Assembly (NCBI RefSeq): GCF_025979885.1
Contig: NZ_CP110139.1
Span: 1,116,001-1,180,000, forward strand
Length of the DNA stretch: 64,000 nucleotides
Reading direction: 5' to 3'
Source: Hymenobacter sp. YIM 151500-1
GTDB taxonomy: Bacteria > Bacteroidota > Bacteroidia > Cytophagales > Hymenobacteraceae
Positions 1-9,117 of the stretch are shown here, piece after piece (position 1 is the stretch's first letter; each line of letters opens with the position of its first letter). The translations under genes were made by a program, and so were the position numbers. A model generated the notes under the pieces. That model worked only from the letters and a program-made list of their open reading frames with translations. It had not been told where the DNA came from and did no database searches.

Positions 1-13
1 TTTTTAACTGACC

Positions 14-751
14 TTAATTATCCTGAAGGATGTCCATGAACTCGATGGCGGAGTTTTCCATGCGGAAGACCATGCGCTCCACCATGATGCTGAGCCAGTG
101 GTAGCCGATGTGGGCGATGATGCCCACGATGAGGCCGGCCGCCGACGTTACCATCTTCGTGTACAAGCCGCCGGAAATCTGGGCAATGCCGAAGTCGCCG
201 GTGGAGCTGATGGCGTAGAAGATTTTGATTACGCCGATGATAGTACCCACGAAGCCCAGCATGGGCGCCACACCGGCCACGATGCCCAGCACGTTGATGT
301 TCTTTTCGAGGCGGGCAATTTCGATTTTGCCCACGTTCTCCACGCTGGTTTCGATTTCCTTGAGCGGCAGGCCCACCCGCCGGATGCCTTTCTCTACCAT
401 GCGGGCCAGAGGCGTGGGGTTCTGGGCGCAAAGCATTTTGGCGCCCTGCAAGTCGCCCTTCACCATCAGTCCCCGGATGCCGGGCATAAACGACTCGGGC
501 ACGGCCCCGGCCTTGCGGATGGTGAGGTAGCGCTCCAGAATGATGTAGATGGAGATGATGGAGAGCAGAAACAGCGGCACCATAATCCAGCCCCCGGCCA
601 AGATCAGGTCAATCAGCGACAAGTCCGAAGCGGCGGCGTTGGCCGTGGCATTGGCCGCCGTGGCGGCGGAGTCGGCAGCGGCGGGGGCGGCGGCGGCGGG
701 GGCGGCGCCGCCCACTTGCATTTGGAGCAACAGAGAAAGCAAAAACGTCAT
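14..751 (-). CDS. MotA/TolQ/ExbB family proton channel protein
   Basis: Predicted inner-membrane subunit of an ExbB/TolQ-type proton channel, which uses the proton gradient to energise TonB- or Tol-dependent envelope work. The 245-aa protein has an Ala-rich N-terminal stretch (about residues 18-42) and three membrane segments in the usual ExbB order: one near 45-75, then two in the C-terminal half containing the motifs GVAPMLGFVGTIIGV and TSAAGLIVGIIAHIGYHWL. An ATG at 751 is chosen because the longer frame would begin at TTG and adds no recognisable sequence. The partner ExbD/TolR would be expected beyond the left edge, since transcription runs leftward. ExbB versus TolQ cannot be settled here. 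Confidence 0.9.
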   Translation of the reverse strand: MTFLLSLLLQMQVGGAAPAAAAPAAADSAATAANATANAAASDLSLIDLILAGGWIMVPLFLLSIISIYIILERYLTIRKAGAVPESFMPGIRGLMVKGDLQGAKMLCAQNPTPLARMVEKGIRRVGLPLKEIETSVENVGKIEIARLEKNINVLGIVAGVAPMLGFVGTIIGVIKIFYAISSTGDFGIAQISGGLYTKMVTSAAGLIVGIIAHIGYHWLSIMVERMVFRMENSAIEFMDILQDN

Positions 752-849
752 GCGAGCTTGAAATGGGAGAGCGTAAACGGACAAAGTGAGAAGCGAGGGA
801 GCTTAGGCCGTCCGCTTCTCACTTTCGCTGGCGTACTGCCCCGCGGTAG

Positions 850-2031
850 TTAATAATTCAGCACCCACAAGTTGCCCATGCGCTTGCGCAGGATGCTGGC
901 CTGGCGGTCGGCGGAGGTGCGGTCGGCGAAATCGGCCACTGACAGCTTGAACTGGCGGCTGCCGGGCTGGGGCAGAATCACGCGGGCCGGGTGACCCAGC
1001 CGGGCCAGGGCCTGGCGGCCCTTTTCGGCGTTTTTAAGGCTGGTGTAGGAGCCGGCCACCACGAAGAAACGACCGGTGCGGCCTTTAATTGTCGTGGCCG
1101 CTGACCCGGCAGCAGCATTCGTAGCGGCGGCTTTTTCCCAGCCGGGAGCTTTGGGCTTGGCCTTGGCCGGGGTTTTGGCCGCGGGCTTGCGGCCCTGGCC
1201 GGCGCCCGTAGCCGCCAGCTTGGCGGCCCGCGCCGGGGTCTTGGCCTTAGCTGGCGCCGGCTTGGCGGCGGCTTTTGCGGGCTGGGCTGGGGCCACCGTG
1301 GGCGCCGGCGCGGCCGTCAGCTCCGAGGTAGAAGCCAGGGCATTGTTGCCGAGGGCGGCTTGCTGGCGCTGCATGGGCTGGGTGTCGGCAGCCGGCTGGG
1401 CGGTGGATTGGGATGCCGCCGACGCCGCGTCCGACAGGCGCCAGGATTCGGGCAGGTAGTTGTAGCGCTCGGCCACCAGGTAGTTGGCCGACAGCACCAG
1501 GCCGGTAATGACCACGGCCGCTGCTGCGCGAAACAGGCGCAGGGCGCGGGGGCTGCGGCCACTGGCCAGCAGGGGCGCCGGAGCCGGCCGCTCCCGCGCC
1601 AGCAAGGCATCGGTAGCCCGCACGGGCCTCGACACTAATTCGGGCAGGCCGAAGCTGGCGTTGAGCAGGTTTTGGGCGCCGGTGTACTCAAACTCCACCC
1701 CGCGGCCGGGGGCGCGGCGGAAGTTGCCCACCCCGCTCAGCTCCACGCGGCGGCCGTTTTCCAGCTCCTGCTGCATGCGCAGCACCGCTTCGCGCACCAG
1801 CTGCCGGGCCTGGGCCGTGCTCACGCGCAGCGCGCGGCTCAGCGCATCCACCAGCAGTCCGTCGTTGCGGGTCAGGGACTGGTTGAAGGCCACGCGCTTG
1901 GCCGGCGGGGCCAGCGTGTGCCGCACCGGATGAATCTGGGCGGGCGCGTAATCGGCAATCAGGCCGCCGAAATCGGGGATGATAACGCAGTCATGGTCCC
2001 GGAGCAAGGTGCGGATGTGGTCGGATAGCAT
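850..2031 (-). CDS. HU-domain and SPOR-domain envelope protein
   Basis: Bacteroidota-type protein of 393 aa joining an N-terminal HU/CCDC81-like domain (about 1-130, with VAFNQSLTRNDGLLVD and VELSGVGNFRRAPGRG) to one membrane segment (about 165-188), a long Ala/Pro/Lys linker, and a C-terminal SPOR domain (about 320-393, starting RFFVVAGSYTS). SPOR domains bind denuded peptidoglycan at septa, so a division-site envelope role is inferred. The HU-like part may sit in the cytoplasm and could contact DNA or protein. ATG at 2031 is preferred: the 43 extra codons upstream overlap an intergenic inverted repeat and look non-coding. It is likely co-directional with the ExbB-like gene downstream. Confidence 0.85.
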   Translation of the reverse strand: MLSDHIRTLLRDHDCVIIPDFGGLIADYAPAQIHPVRHTLAPPAKRVAFNQSLTRNDGLLVDALSRALRVSTAQARQLVREAVLRMQQELENGRRVELSGVGNFRRAPGRGVEFEYTGAQNLLNASFGLPELVSRPVRATDALLARERPAPAPLLASGRSPRALRLFRAAAAVVITGLVLSANYLVAERYNYLPESWRLSDAASAASQSTAQPAADTQPMQRQQAALGNNALASTSELTAAPAPTVAPAQPAKAAAKPAPAKAKTPARAAKLAATGAGQGRKPAAKTPAKAKPKAPGWEKAAATNAAAGSAATTIKGRTGRFFVVAGSYTSLKNAEKGRQALARLGHPARVILPQPGSRQFKLSVADFADRTSADRQASILRKRMGNLWVLNY

Positions 2032-2107
2032 GCTGGAAATGTGCAAAGGTGAAGGCGGAGCGAAGGCAGGCTGGCAAGCAAAGCACTTGTCGTCTAACGT
2101 ACGCAGC

Positions 2108-2177
2108 GCGCAGGACCTGCTCACGCAAGAACGATGGTCGTACCAACGACCCGTTCTCACGTGAGCAGGTCCTGCGC
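2108..2177. repeat. Intergenic inverted repeat, 18-bp perfect outer arms
   Basis: GCGCAGGACCTGCTCACG at 2108-2125 is exactly complementary to 2160-2177, and the interior also pairs (GGTCGT with ACGACC). The hairpin lies between the barrel gene and the HU-SPOR gene, both on the minus strand. It resembles the palindromic repeats in other gaps of this window but has its own sequence. Confidence 0.85.
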
Positions 2178-2235
2178 GGTGCTCAGGATGACGGTTGATA
2201 CTGCTGCTTACTGTCTTGCATCAAGTCCGGACAAG

Positions 2236-3930
2236 TTAAAAGTCGTAGGTAACGCCGGCCAGCACGTTGATCTTCTTCACCGGATAGTTCAGAAAACGCT
2301 CGTTGCTACGGCCCAGCAAATTGTTGCCCAGAGCAAAGATGGACAGATTTTCCAACATCCGATAGTCGGCCCGCAAGTTCAGGTCGATGACTGTCTCGGT
2401 GGGCTGCACCACTTCGCGGAAGGAAACCGGCAGTGGCGCCACGCCGCCCTGGCGGCGCAGCACCGAACCGTAGCTCGAGCTAATCGTGTACAACTCCGCG
2501 CCCAGCAGCAGCTTTTCGTACACGTTGTAGGTGCCGAACAGCACCGACTGGAAGGCCGGGCGGTGGAAGGCCTGGGCCAGGGTTTTCACGTTGTAGCCGT
2601 TGTAATCGGCCTTGAAGCCCAGGCGAAACTGCTCGGCCTGGTTGTAGATGATTTCGCCGTGGATGTTGACAAGCTGGGTGGCCTTGGGGTCGTACACCAA
2701 GTCGAACTTGCTGGAGTCGCGGCGGGAGTTGTTGTAGAAGTACAGGTTCCGGTCGTTGGCCAGGGTAAAGCGGGCGTTGACCTCCAGGTTGCGGGCGGGC
2801 GTGGCGTTCAGGCCGGCGTAGAACGTGGGCCCGCGGCGGGTGTCGGCCACGCGCACGTTGGGCGCCAGCCAGGGGTTTTCGGTGGTCAGGTCATACAGCG
2901 TCACGCGCTGGATGGCCCCGCCCAGGCCCGCAAACACTACCAGCTTATCCTCGGTCACGGTGTAAGCGGCGCGCAGGGCCGGGTAGGCGTTGAACTGCCG
3001 GGCCCGCTGGATGGTGTCGCCGGTGTAGCCCAGCGTGGCCCCGGCCGATACCACCAGGCGGTTCAGGGTCAGCTCGTAGGCCGGCGTCACCTGCACGAAG
3101 GGCCGCGAAACGGTCAGGGAATCCTTGTGCGAGATGAAAGACAGGTCGCCGTTGATGTTCACGCGGCTGGTTTCGGAGAGGCGGTAGCCGGAGCGCAGGG
3201 CGGCGTAGATTTTGCTTTCGCGGGCCTGGTAGTGGTCTTTCCAGAAGTTGTAGCCCAACGTTAGGTCGTACTGGAAAGCGGCATCGGCGGCCCGGTTGCG
3301 GGCGTACACTTTGAGGGCGGCCCGGCCAAACACCTGCTTGATGCTGTCCGGCTCGGGCAGCTCGCGGAAGTTGCGGTTGTAGCCGTAGAAGTTGTACCGC
3401 TCCCGGCCCAGGTCCAGGCGGGCGCCCAGGGCGGTGCTGCCGCTGTAGGTTTCGCCGTTCAGGCCCAGGCTGGTCTGGCTCTGGGCGGAGTTCCGGCGGT
3501 CCACCGGCCCCCGGCTCGACGACAGGTGCTGGAAGTTCAGCCCGTAGGAGGCGGCGTCGGAGCGGGTGTTGTGCAGGTAGCCGCGGGCGTAGAGAGTGCC
3601 GTAGTTGCCGAGGGCACCCTTGAGGTAGTTGCCGGTTTGCGGGGCCAGCTCCTCCTGCCGGATGGTCAGTACCCGCACCGAGGGGTTGAGCTTGTCGGCG
3701 GGCAGGCGGAAGTCAGGAAAGGTGTAGGAAACCTGCTTCTCGGTTTTGGTCGGGGCCTCAATCTTTACCTTTTCGAAGTTGCGGGTAGCTTCGGGCAGCT
3801 CGTTCACCCGCTCCTTCACAATCTCGATTTCGGCGTCCTCAATCTTGCCGCGCGACTTCTGCGCCCAGGCATCTGTAGCGGAAGCAGTGGCAGTGAACAG
3901 GGCCGCGGCGGCCAGCAGTTTATGGGTCAT
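2236..3930 (-). CDS. TonB-dependent receptor-like outer-membrane beta-barrel protein
   Basis: 564-aa exported protein with a signal peptide (MTHKLLAAAALFTATASA, cleavage probably after AWA) followed by a polar segment and then many alternating amphipathic strands typical of an outer-membrane barrel. The last residues, NVLAGVTYDF, end in Phe as expected for a BAM substrate. No convincing TonB plug domain is seen, and the protein is shorter than most TonB-dependent receptors, so it may be a plugless barrel. It sits directly downstream of the 1060-aa TPR protein in the same direction, suggesting an envelope pair. The substrate is unknown. Confidence 0.75.
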   Translation of the reverse strand: MTHKLLAAAALFTATASATDAWAQKSRGKIEDAEIEIVKERVNELPEATRNFEKVKIEAPTKTEKQVSYTFPDFRLPADKLNPSVRVLTIRQEELAPQTGNYLKGALGNYGTLYARGYLHNTRSDAASYGLNFQHLSSSRGPVDRRNSAQSQTSLGLNGETYSGSTALGARLDLGRERYNFYGYNRNFRELPEPDSIKQVFGRAALKVYARNRAADAAFQYDLTLGYNFWKDHYQARESKIYAALRSGYRLSETSRVNINGDLSFISHKDSLTVSRPFVQVTPAYELTLNRLVVSAGATLGYTGDTIQRARQFNAYPALRAAYTVTEDKLVVFAGLGGAIQRVTLYDLTTENPWLAPNVRVADTRRGPTFYAGLNATPARNLEVNARFTLANDRNLYFYNNSRRDSSKFDLVYDPKATQLVNIHGEIIYNQAEQFRLGFKADYNGYNVKTLAQAFHRPAFQSVLFGTYNVYEKLLLGAELYTISSSYGSVLRRQGGVAPLPVSFREVVQPTETVIDLNLRADYRMLENLSIFALGNNLLGRSNERFLNYPVKKINVLAGVTYDF

Positions 3931-4059
3931 GTGGTAGGGACTTAGGGGCTTGGGGGCTTAGAGACTTGGGTGTTGTTTTGGCGGCATCTTTTCCCTATAC
4001 CTCTCCCCTATTTATTTCTCTTTATCAGTTATTTGCGTACGCCTGCTTGATGTATTGGT

Positions 4060-4204
4060 GCAGACTGTAGAGACGCGACCCTTCGCGTCTCCTCGTCGGT
4101 GCCGGCTGGCTATTTCACTCGTTCGGCCGGGTGCGTCGCTGAGCAGTTGGCTGGGCACGATGACGTCCAGACGGCGCGGCCGGCCGGGCGCGTGCGACGC
4201 GCCC
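4060..4204. repeat. Intergenic GTAGAGACGCG-type repeat
   Basis: Begins with GTAGAGACGCG followed by a short hairpin (GAGACGCG ... CGCGTCTC) and ends at the TPR stop codon with GCGCGTGCGACGCGCCCCTAC. Related GTAGAGACGC sequence recurs near 14935. A run of CTTAGGGGCTTGGGGG-type heptamers also lies at about 3934-3972, next to the barrel start codon. Confidence 0.6.
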
Positions 4205-7200
4205 CTACTCCTCGGCCGGCGCGGCTGTGGAGTCGGCGGGCTGGGCGTTGGTGGGTACCAGGGAGTTGCGGCCGGCGGTTTTGCCGGGGGCCGGCCTGCC
4301 CGTGGGCTTGGTGGTCGGCTTGGTGGGAGCGGGTTTGGGCGCGGGCGTGGCGGCAGGGTCGGCGGGCAGGGCAGCCAGCTTCTGCCGGGCGGCTTCCACG
4401 ATTTCGGCTACCGGGAATTTGTTGTCAATAATGGAGTTGAGCGTGGCGCGGGCCTGGAAGATTTCGTTCTGGGCCGTGTACACATCAGCAATCAGCAGGA
4501 AGGCCCGGCCCAGCCATAGGTCGTAGTTGGCGAAGTCGGAGTTGCTCTTGTAGGCGGCGTCCAGGGCTTCGGGAAACTTCTTCTGCTGGTACAGAGCCTC
4601 GGCCAGCAGGTACTGGGCTTCGGCGCCGCTTTCGTCTTTGGCGGTGCTGGCAGCGGTGATCAGCTCCGCAACGGCTTGGTCGAGGTTGCCGGCCCGGTAG
4701 CTGGCCTTGCCCAGGTAGAGCAGGGCCAGGTTGGTAGCGTTCAGCGAAGCCCCGCCCTGGGCTTGCAGCTCCTGGGCCACGCGGCGGGTGCCCTCGTAGT
4801 CGCCGGACTCGAAGTAGCTTTTCATCAGCCCGATGCCGGCGTTGGCCACCTCCCGCTTGTTCTGCGACACTTCGCGCAGGCGGGTGTAATACTTGGCGGC
4901 CTCGGCGTAGTTTTTATTTTCAAACTCCAGGTCGGCCACCCGGCCCACAGCCCGGTTCACAAACTCGCTTTTGCCTTCTTCGACCACGGCTTTCAGGCGC
5001 GGCAGGGCGTCGGCTTTGCGGCCGGTGCGCAGGTAGGAATCGGCCAGGAAGTAGCGGCCATCCACGGCCAGGGCGTTGTCGGGGTACTGCTTGAGGTAAC
5101 TTTCCAGGCGCGGAATGGCCTGCTGGTACTTCTCAGCCAAATACAGCGACTTAGCCGCTTCAAACTCCACGCTCTGGGCGGCCTTGCTGTCGGGGTTCTG
5201 CTGGCGGAACGTGGCCAGGTACTGGTCAAACTCCTCGGTCTTGCCCTGGGCCGATAAGCTTTCCTGCAAGCTGTAGATGGCGCTCTGGGCGGCTTTGGTG
5301 CGCGGGTACTCGGCCAGCACTCGCTTGAAGTCCTCGGCGGCTTTGGCGTGCTGCTCCAGGTTCTGGTAGGCCACGCCCCGCTTCTGCAAGGCCGACGGAA
5401 TCAGGGGGGAGTTAGGGCGGTTCTGAATCAGCTTGCTAAAGCCCTCCACCGCCGGCTGAAAGGCCCCGGCTTCGTAGTCGAGCTGGGCCTGCTGGTACAC
5501 GGCGTCATCGGCGTAGCGGGAGGTGGGCGCGGTTTTGAGTAGGGTAGCCAGGGTGCGCGAGGCTTCCTCGCGGCGGCCCATCAGCCCCAGGGTCACGCTC
5601 TTCTGGTAGTAGGCGTAGTCCTTGTCGGCGGCGTTGGCCTGAATCACCTTGTCGTACTGCTCCAGGGCCTGGGCGTACTGCTTGCCGATGTAGTAGGTGT
5701 CGCCCAAGCGCAGGGTTACGTCGTAGTAGTTGGGGTCGGTGGGCTTGGCCGCCGGGTCTTGCAGCCAGGCCTGGAACTGCTGCCGGGCCCGGTCGTACTG
5801 CTTGGTGTTGTAGTAGGCGTAGCCCAGGCCGTAGCGGGCCTTCTGGTCGAAGTCGGTGGCGGCAGCGGCGCCGTCGCGGGCGGTGCGGGCGGCGGCGGTA
5901 TAGGCCGTAATGGCGGGCTGGTACTGCTGGCCCACGGAATAGATTTCACCCTTGAGCACCTGAGCGGCGGCGCGCAGGGCGTCGTCCTGGGGGTGCTTCA
6001 GGCTCTTGTCGAGCACGGGCAGGGCCTCCTGGTAGCGGTTGTTGTTGTAAAGGGTGGCTGCCTGCAAATAGGCCACGCGCTGGTAGGTGGCGTTGAGGCG
6101 GGGGCTGCGCTCCTCCAGGTTGTCGAGGTAGGCCAGGGCCTGGGAGTAGTCGGAGGAGTTCAGGAAACTCTCGCTCAGAATATCGTCCACGGCCGCCTGG
6201 TTTTTGGAGCGCGGAAACCGTTTCGGGAAGTCGCGCACGGCGGCAATGACTTCCTGGGTGTTGCCCAGCTCGTAGCTGACCTGAGCGTAGCGCACGGTGG
6301 CGTTTTCGCTGATGTTCTTGTCGAAGCTGAGCTTGCGGGCCGCGTCAAACGAGTTCAGGGCCAGCTGCTTCTGGTTGGTTTTGAGGTAGCTCAGGCCCAG
6401 GTGGTAGGCCGCGTTCTGGCCCAGGGAGTCGCGGCGGGCGGCCACGCCTTTCAGGCTGCCGATGGCGCCCTTGAAGTCGCCCTGCTTGAAGTTAGCGTAC
6501 CCGATTTTGTACTGCACCTCGGGGTCGATTTTCTTGCGGCCCGCGGCGTATTTGTCGAAGTACTCGGCGGCCTTGGCGAAGTCCCGCTGCTGGTAGTAGG
6601 CGTCGCCCACCAGCAGCTGAATCTCGTCGGCGCTCTGGGGCGGCGGGGTTTGCTTCAGGGCCGTGGCGGCGTAGTCAATCAGCCCGGCGTAGTCGCCTTC
6701 TTTATAGTAAATCTGGGCCATAACGGCCGGCACCACGGGGCGGTAGGCGTCGTTCTGCTCGGCCACGGCTAGGTCGGTGCGGGCGCCCTTGTAGTCGCCG
6801 GCCCGGTAGGCCAGGTAGCCGGCGTAGTAGGCGCTGGCGTAGCGGTACTGGTGCTGGCCCTGCTTGTTGCGGTCAAATTGCAGCTTGGCCTTATCGAACT
6901 CCTTCTGGGCGAAGTAGGCGTAGCCCAGCTTAAACTCCGACTCGGCCCGCTGCTCGTCGGTGAGGTTGTCGGGCCCCACCTTTTGCAGGTAGCTCACGGC
7001 GCGGGCGTAGTCCTTTTTGTCGAAGTAGAACTTGCCCAGCTCGAAGTAGGCCTGGGCGGCTTTGGGGTGGGCCGGGTTCTGGGAGGCGAAGCCCAGGATG
7101 CGGTCCTCAGCATCGGGCCGGAACAGGTAGAGGCCGGTGAGGGCGGTGTAGTATTCGGCGTCGATGGTGCGGCCGGGGGCCAGCTCGGCGTGGCGGCGCT

Positions 7201-7387
7201 GGGTCAGGTCGAGGTAGCGCTGAAAGGCCTGCTGGGCGGCGCCGTACTTGCCCCGGTCAAACAGCTCGAGGCCTTCCTGGAAGTGGCGCTCATCGTTGGT
7301 GAACACCTGGGTTTGCTGGGCCAGGGCGGCGGCAGGCGCGGCCGTGGTCAGCGTGGCGGCCAGCGCCAAACGGGGTATCAACTTCAT
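4205..7387 (-). CDS. Large tetratricopeptide-repeat protein, exported
   Basis: 1060-aa protein with a signal peptide (MKLIPRLALAATLTTA..., likely cleaved near ALAQQ) and then almost continuous TPR-type helical hairpins to about residue 1000, shown by repeated elements such as YAYYNTKQYDRARQQF and GDTYYIGKQYAQALEQY. The C-terminus is a Pro/Thr/Lys-rich tail. TPR solenoids are protein-binding scaffolds, so a periplasmic or outer-membrane-associated role with the adjacent barrel is inferred. ATG at 7387 fits the signal peptide. Similar long TPR proteins occur in Bacteroidota envelope loci. No enzymatic motif is visible. Confidence 0.85.
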   Translation of the reverse strand: MKLIPRLALAATLTTAAPAAALAQQTQVFTNDERHFQEGLELFDRGKYGAAQQAFQRYLDLTQRRHAELAPGRTIDAEYYTALTGLYLFRPDAEDRILGFASQNPAHPKAAQAYFELGKFYFDKKDYARAVSYLQKVGPDNLTDEQRAESEFKLGYAYFAQKEFDKAKLQFDRNKQGQHQYRYASAYYAGYLAYRAGDYKGARTDLAVAEQNDAYRPVVPAVMAQIYYKEGDYAGLIDYAATALKQTPPPQSADEIQLLVGDAYYQQRDFAKAAEYFDKYAAGRKKIDPEVQYKIGYANFKQGDFKGAIGSLKGVAARRDSLGQNAAYHLGLSYLKTNQKQLALNSFDAARKLSFDKNISENATVRYAQVSYELGNTQEVIAAVRDFPKRFPRSKNQAAVDDILSESFLNSSDYSQALAYLDNLEERSPRLNATYQRVAYLQAATLYNNNRYQEALPVLDKSLKHPQDDALRAAAQVLKGEIYSVGQQYQPAITAYTAAARTARDGAAAATDFDQKARYGLGYAYYNTKQYDRARQQFQAWLQDPAAKPTDPNYYDVTLRLGDTYYIGKQYAQALEQYDKVIQANAADKDYAYYQKSVTLGLMGRREEASRTLATLLKTAPTSRYADDAVYQQAQLDYEAGAFQPAVEGFSKLIQNRPNSPLIPSALQKRGVAYQNLEQHAKAAEDFKRVLAEYPRTKAAQSAIYSLQESLSAQGKTEEFDQYLATFRQQNPDSKAAQSVEFEAAKSLYLAEKYQQAIPRLESYLKQYPDNALAVDGRYFLADSYLRTGRKADALPRLKAVVEEGKSEFVNRAVGRVADLEFENKNYAEAAKYYTRLREVSQNKREVANAGIGLMKSYFESGDYEGTRRVAQELQAQGGASLNATNLALLYLGKASYRAGNLDQAVAELITAASTAKDESGAEAQYLLAEALYQQKKFPEALDAAYKSNSDFANYDLWLGRAFLLIADVYTAQNEIFQARATLNSIIDNKFPVAEIVEAARQKLAALPADPAATPAPKPAPTKPTTKPTGRPAPGKTAGRNSLVPTNAQPADSTAAPAEE

Positions 7388-7550
7388 TCTGGAGAGTTAC
7401 GCGGAGAGAGGCCAAAGCCGCCAGGGCTTCGGAGCTAAACCAAAAGTAGCGAAAAGTTCGGCCGGGGTTGCCCCGGAAACGGCCTTTTTGCCCGTGGTAA
7501 CGCGGTGCGGGGTGGGTTTGGTGTGGAAGATGGTTGGAGGCTGATGTAAG

Positions 7551-7580
7551 AAAAAAGCCTTGCTTTTACGGGCAAGGCTT
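7551..7580 (-). terminator. Rho-independent terminator of the small membrane protein gene
   Basis: On the minus strand, AGCCTTG (7573-7579) pairs with CAAGGCT (7556-7562) across a short loop and runs into a U-tract (A-run at 7551-7556 on the plus strand). It lies just after the stop of the 81-aa gene. Confidence 0.8.
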
Positions 7581-7584
7581 CCAT

Positions 7585-7830
7585 TCACTCCTGATTTTTT
7601 CGCTTCAGGGCTGCTCTACCTAATGAAAGCGCGCACCCCAGTGTAAAGAAAAGAGCGGTGAACTTTGCCGTGGCGCTTAAGAAACCAGGAATCAGGTTTA
7701 TTAAAGACCCACCGCCGCGCTCTACGTATCGTGTCAACAGTAGCACCGCCACCATCAGCCCAGAATACCCCGCTATCTGTGGCAGGGTCTTCACCTCCTT
7801 CTTTATAATCTCTATGTCGAATAAAGGCAT
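7585..7830 (-). CDS. Small hypothetical membrane protein
   Basis: 81-aa protein from the ATG at 7830 with two hydrophobic segments (GYSGLMVAVLLLTRYV and FTALFFTLGCALSLGRA) and a basic C-terminus (LKRKNQE), suggesting a two-pass inner-membrane protein. The frame stays open upstream to 7947, but those residues (rich in Arg/Lys, no ATG except at the far end) are less convincing, so the shorter start is preferred. A clean terminator follows. No family is recognised. GC content is lower than in the neighbouring TPR gene, which fits an accessory gene. Confidence 0.55.
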   Translation of the reverse strand: MPLFDIEIIKKEVKTLPQIAGYSGLMVAVLLLTRYVERGGGSLINLIPGFLSATAKFTALFFTLGCALSLGRAALKRKNQE

Positions 7831-7990
7831 ACACTGAGAGTTTGAAACAGGGTACAAGATAAAAAACAGGCCCGCCCTCTGTCTGCGCTTGTAAGTTAGT
7901 CGGCCTTTCCTATCTCCCGCCAGCACCAGGATACTCCGTCTGACCAAACCCGTTCGGGCCCAATTGACCGGAAGCAGTTGCTGGCTTCGC

Positions 7991-8725
7991 TCAGAAGTTA
8001 CAGTAATCCTGGCTGCCCGTCATCTGTGCCCACCGCGCCGAGAGCAGCTTGGCGTAGCTCAGCGGCGTCAGGCCATAGGCGCCCAGCGAGTAGCCGTCAT
8101 TGACTTCCACCACTACAGTGCGGCCGTCGTCCGTCAGGCCCACGTCGAGCGAGTAGCCGGCGGGTGCATCGGCGTAGGCGGCTACGGCCTGCTCGACTAC
8201 GCGGGCGTCGAAGTGCACCCGCCAGTCGCCGCGGTAGTGGCGGGCGTCGAGCACCTGCCCGTAGCGCACAAAGCAGCGCCACTCGGCCACAAAGCTGACC
8301 GGCTCCGAGCACCACACGGGCGTGTCTTCCTGTTGGTCGCCGCAGCCTACCAGGTCGCGGGTGCCGCGCACGAGTACGCCCGTAAACTTCTTGGCCGCAT
8401 AAATAGGCTTAACAAAGACCGGCCACAGCTCCGGGCTGCTGGCAATGGTGTTGATGGTAGATTGCCACAGCCGCCGTCCCAGCCAGGGCCGAATAGCCAC
8501 CGGATAGCCCAGCTCGGCCGGCACGTCCCGGCCCAACTGCCGCAGGGCGTACCGCACCTGCCCAATGTGGCCTACTACCACTTCGTCGGGGGCGTTGCCT
8601 TGCAACTCACTGGCGCCGACGAACGGCACTATCTCCCAGCCCATAAGCCGGAAGCCTTCGAGGGCCACAAAGCCGTTGACGCTCGTGCATTCGCCGTCGG
8701 CCCCTTTCTGAATGTACACTTTCAT
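7991..8725 (-). CDS. ATP-grasp enzyme, R2K-clade-like (DUF4343 type)
   Basis: 244-aa protein with features of small ATP-grasp ligases: WPVFVKPIYAAKKFTGV (ATP-binding Lys strand, about residues 103-119), SEPVSFVAEWRCFVRYG (about 140-156), and a C-terminal metal/ATP site in VVVEVNDGYSLGAYG (about 207-221). It resembles the R2K clade, formerly DUF4343. ATP-grasp enzymes form amide or ester bonds using ATP, and the clade is thought to include peptide-modifying enzymes, but the substrate here is unknown. The 87-aa gene lies 24 bp upstream on the same strand and a RES/Xre toxin-antitoxin pair lies beyond that. Family assignment is by recognition of motifs only. Confidence 0.7.
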   Translation of the reverse strand: MKVYIQKGADGECTSVNGFVALEGFRLMGWEIVPFVGASELQGNAPDEVVVGHIGQVRYALRQLGRDVPAELGYPVAIRPWLGRRLWQSTINTIASSPELWPVFVKPIYAAKKFTGVLVRGTRDLVGCGDQQEDTPVWCSEPVSFVAEWRCFVRYGQVLDARHYRGDWRVHFDARVVEQAVAAYADAPAGYSLDVGLTDDGRTVVVEVNDGYSLGAYGLTPLSYAKLLSARWAQMTGSQDYCNF

Positions 8726-8749
8726 ACGTGGCGCCGAAGCTAGCTGAAA

Positions 8750-9013
8750 TTACGCCACCCGCTCCAGCGTCACCTCGTCGCGGGTGAAGTCGAAGCGGCT
8801 TTTGTCGACGGGGCCGCGGCACACCACGGCGCGGGGCGGGGCCAGCTTGCCACGGCGGCCGGCTTCCAGCTCGGCTTCGCCGGTTACGTCCAGGGTGGCT
8901 ACCAGCTCGCCGTTGCAGCGCAGTTCCCAGGACCCGGCCTGCACGGGGCCGGTAGGGTAGCCAATCAGAAACGTTTCCTGCGGGGAGAAGCGGATGATGT
9001 CGAGGACTCGCAT
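8750..9013 (-). CDS. Hypothetical 87-aa protein upstream of ATP-grasp gene
   Basis: Predicted 87-aa soluble protein starting at ATG 9013, with beta-rich stretches (ETFLIGYPTGPVQAGSWEL, LVATLDVTGEAELEA) and no signal peptide or membrane segment. It lies between the RES toxin gene and the ATP-grasp gene, 24 bp before the latter, so co-transcription with it is likely. It could be a partner or substrate of the ATP-grasp enzyme, but there is no direct evidence. No family recognised. Confidence 0.6.
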   Translation of the reverse strand: MRVLDIIRFSPQETFLIGYPTGPVQAGSWELRCNGELVATLDVTGEAELEAGRRGKLAPPRAVVCRGPVDKSRFDFTRDEVTLERVA

Positions 9014-9117
9014 AGGTGGGCGTGAGGCAGGAATAGTGTGGGGACAAGTGTCGTTGCACGGAGTTGCGTGGTAAAACCCCTATCGGCACAAGCTAAAGCG
9101 TGTGCTACAAGCATGTG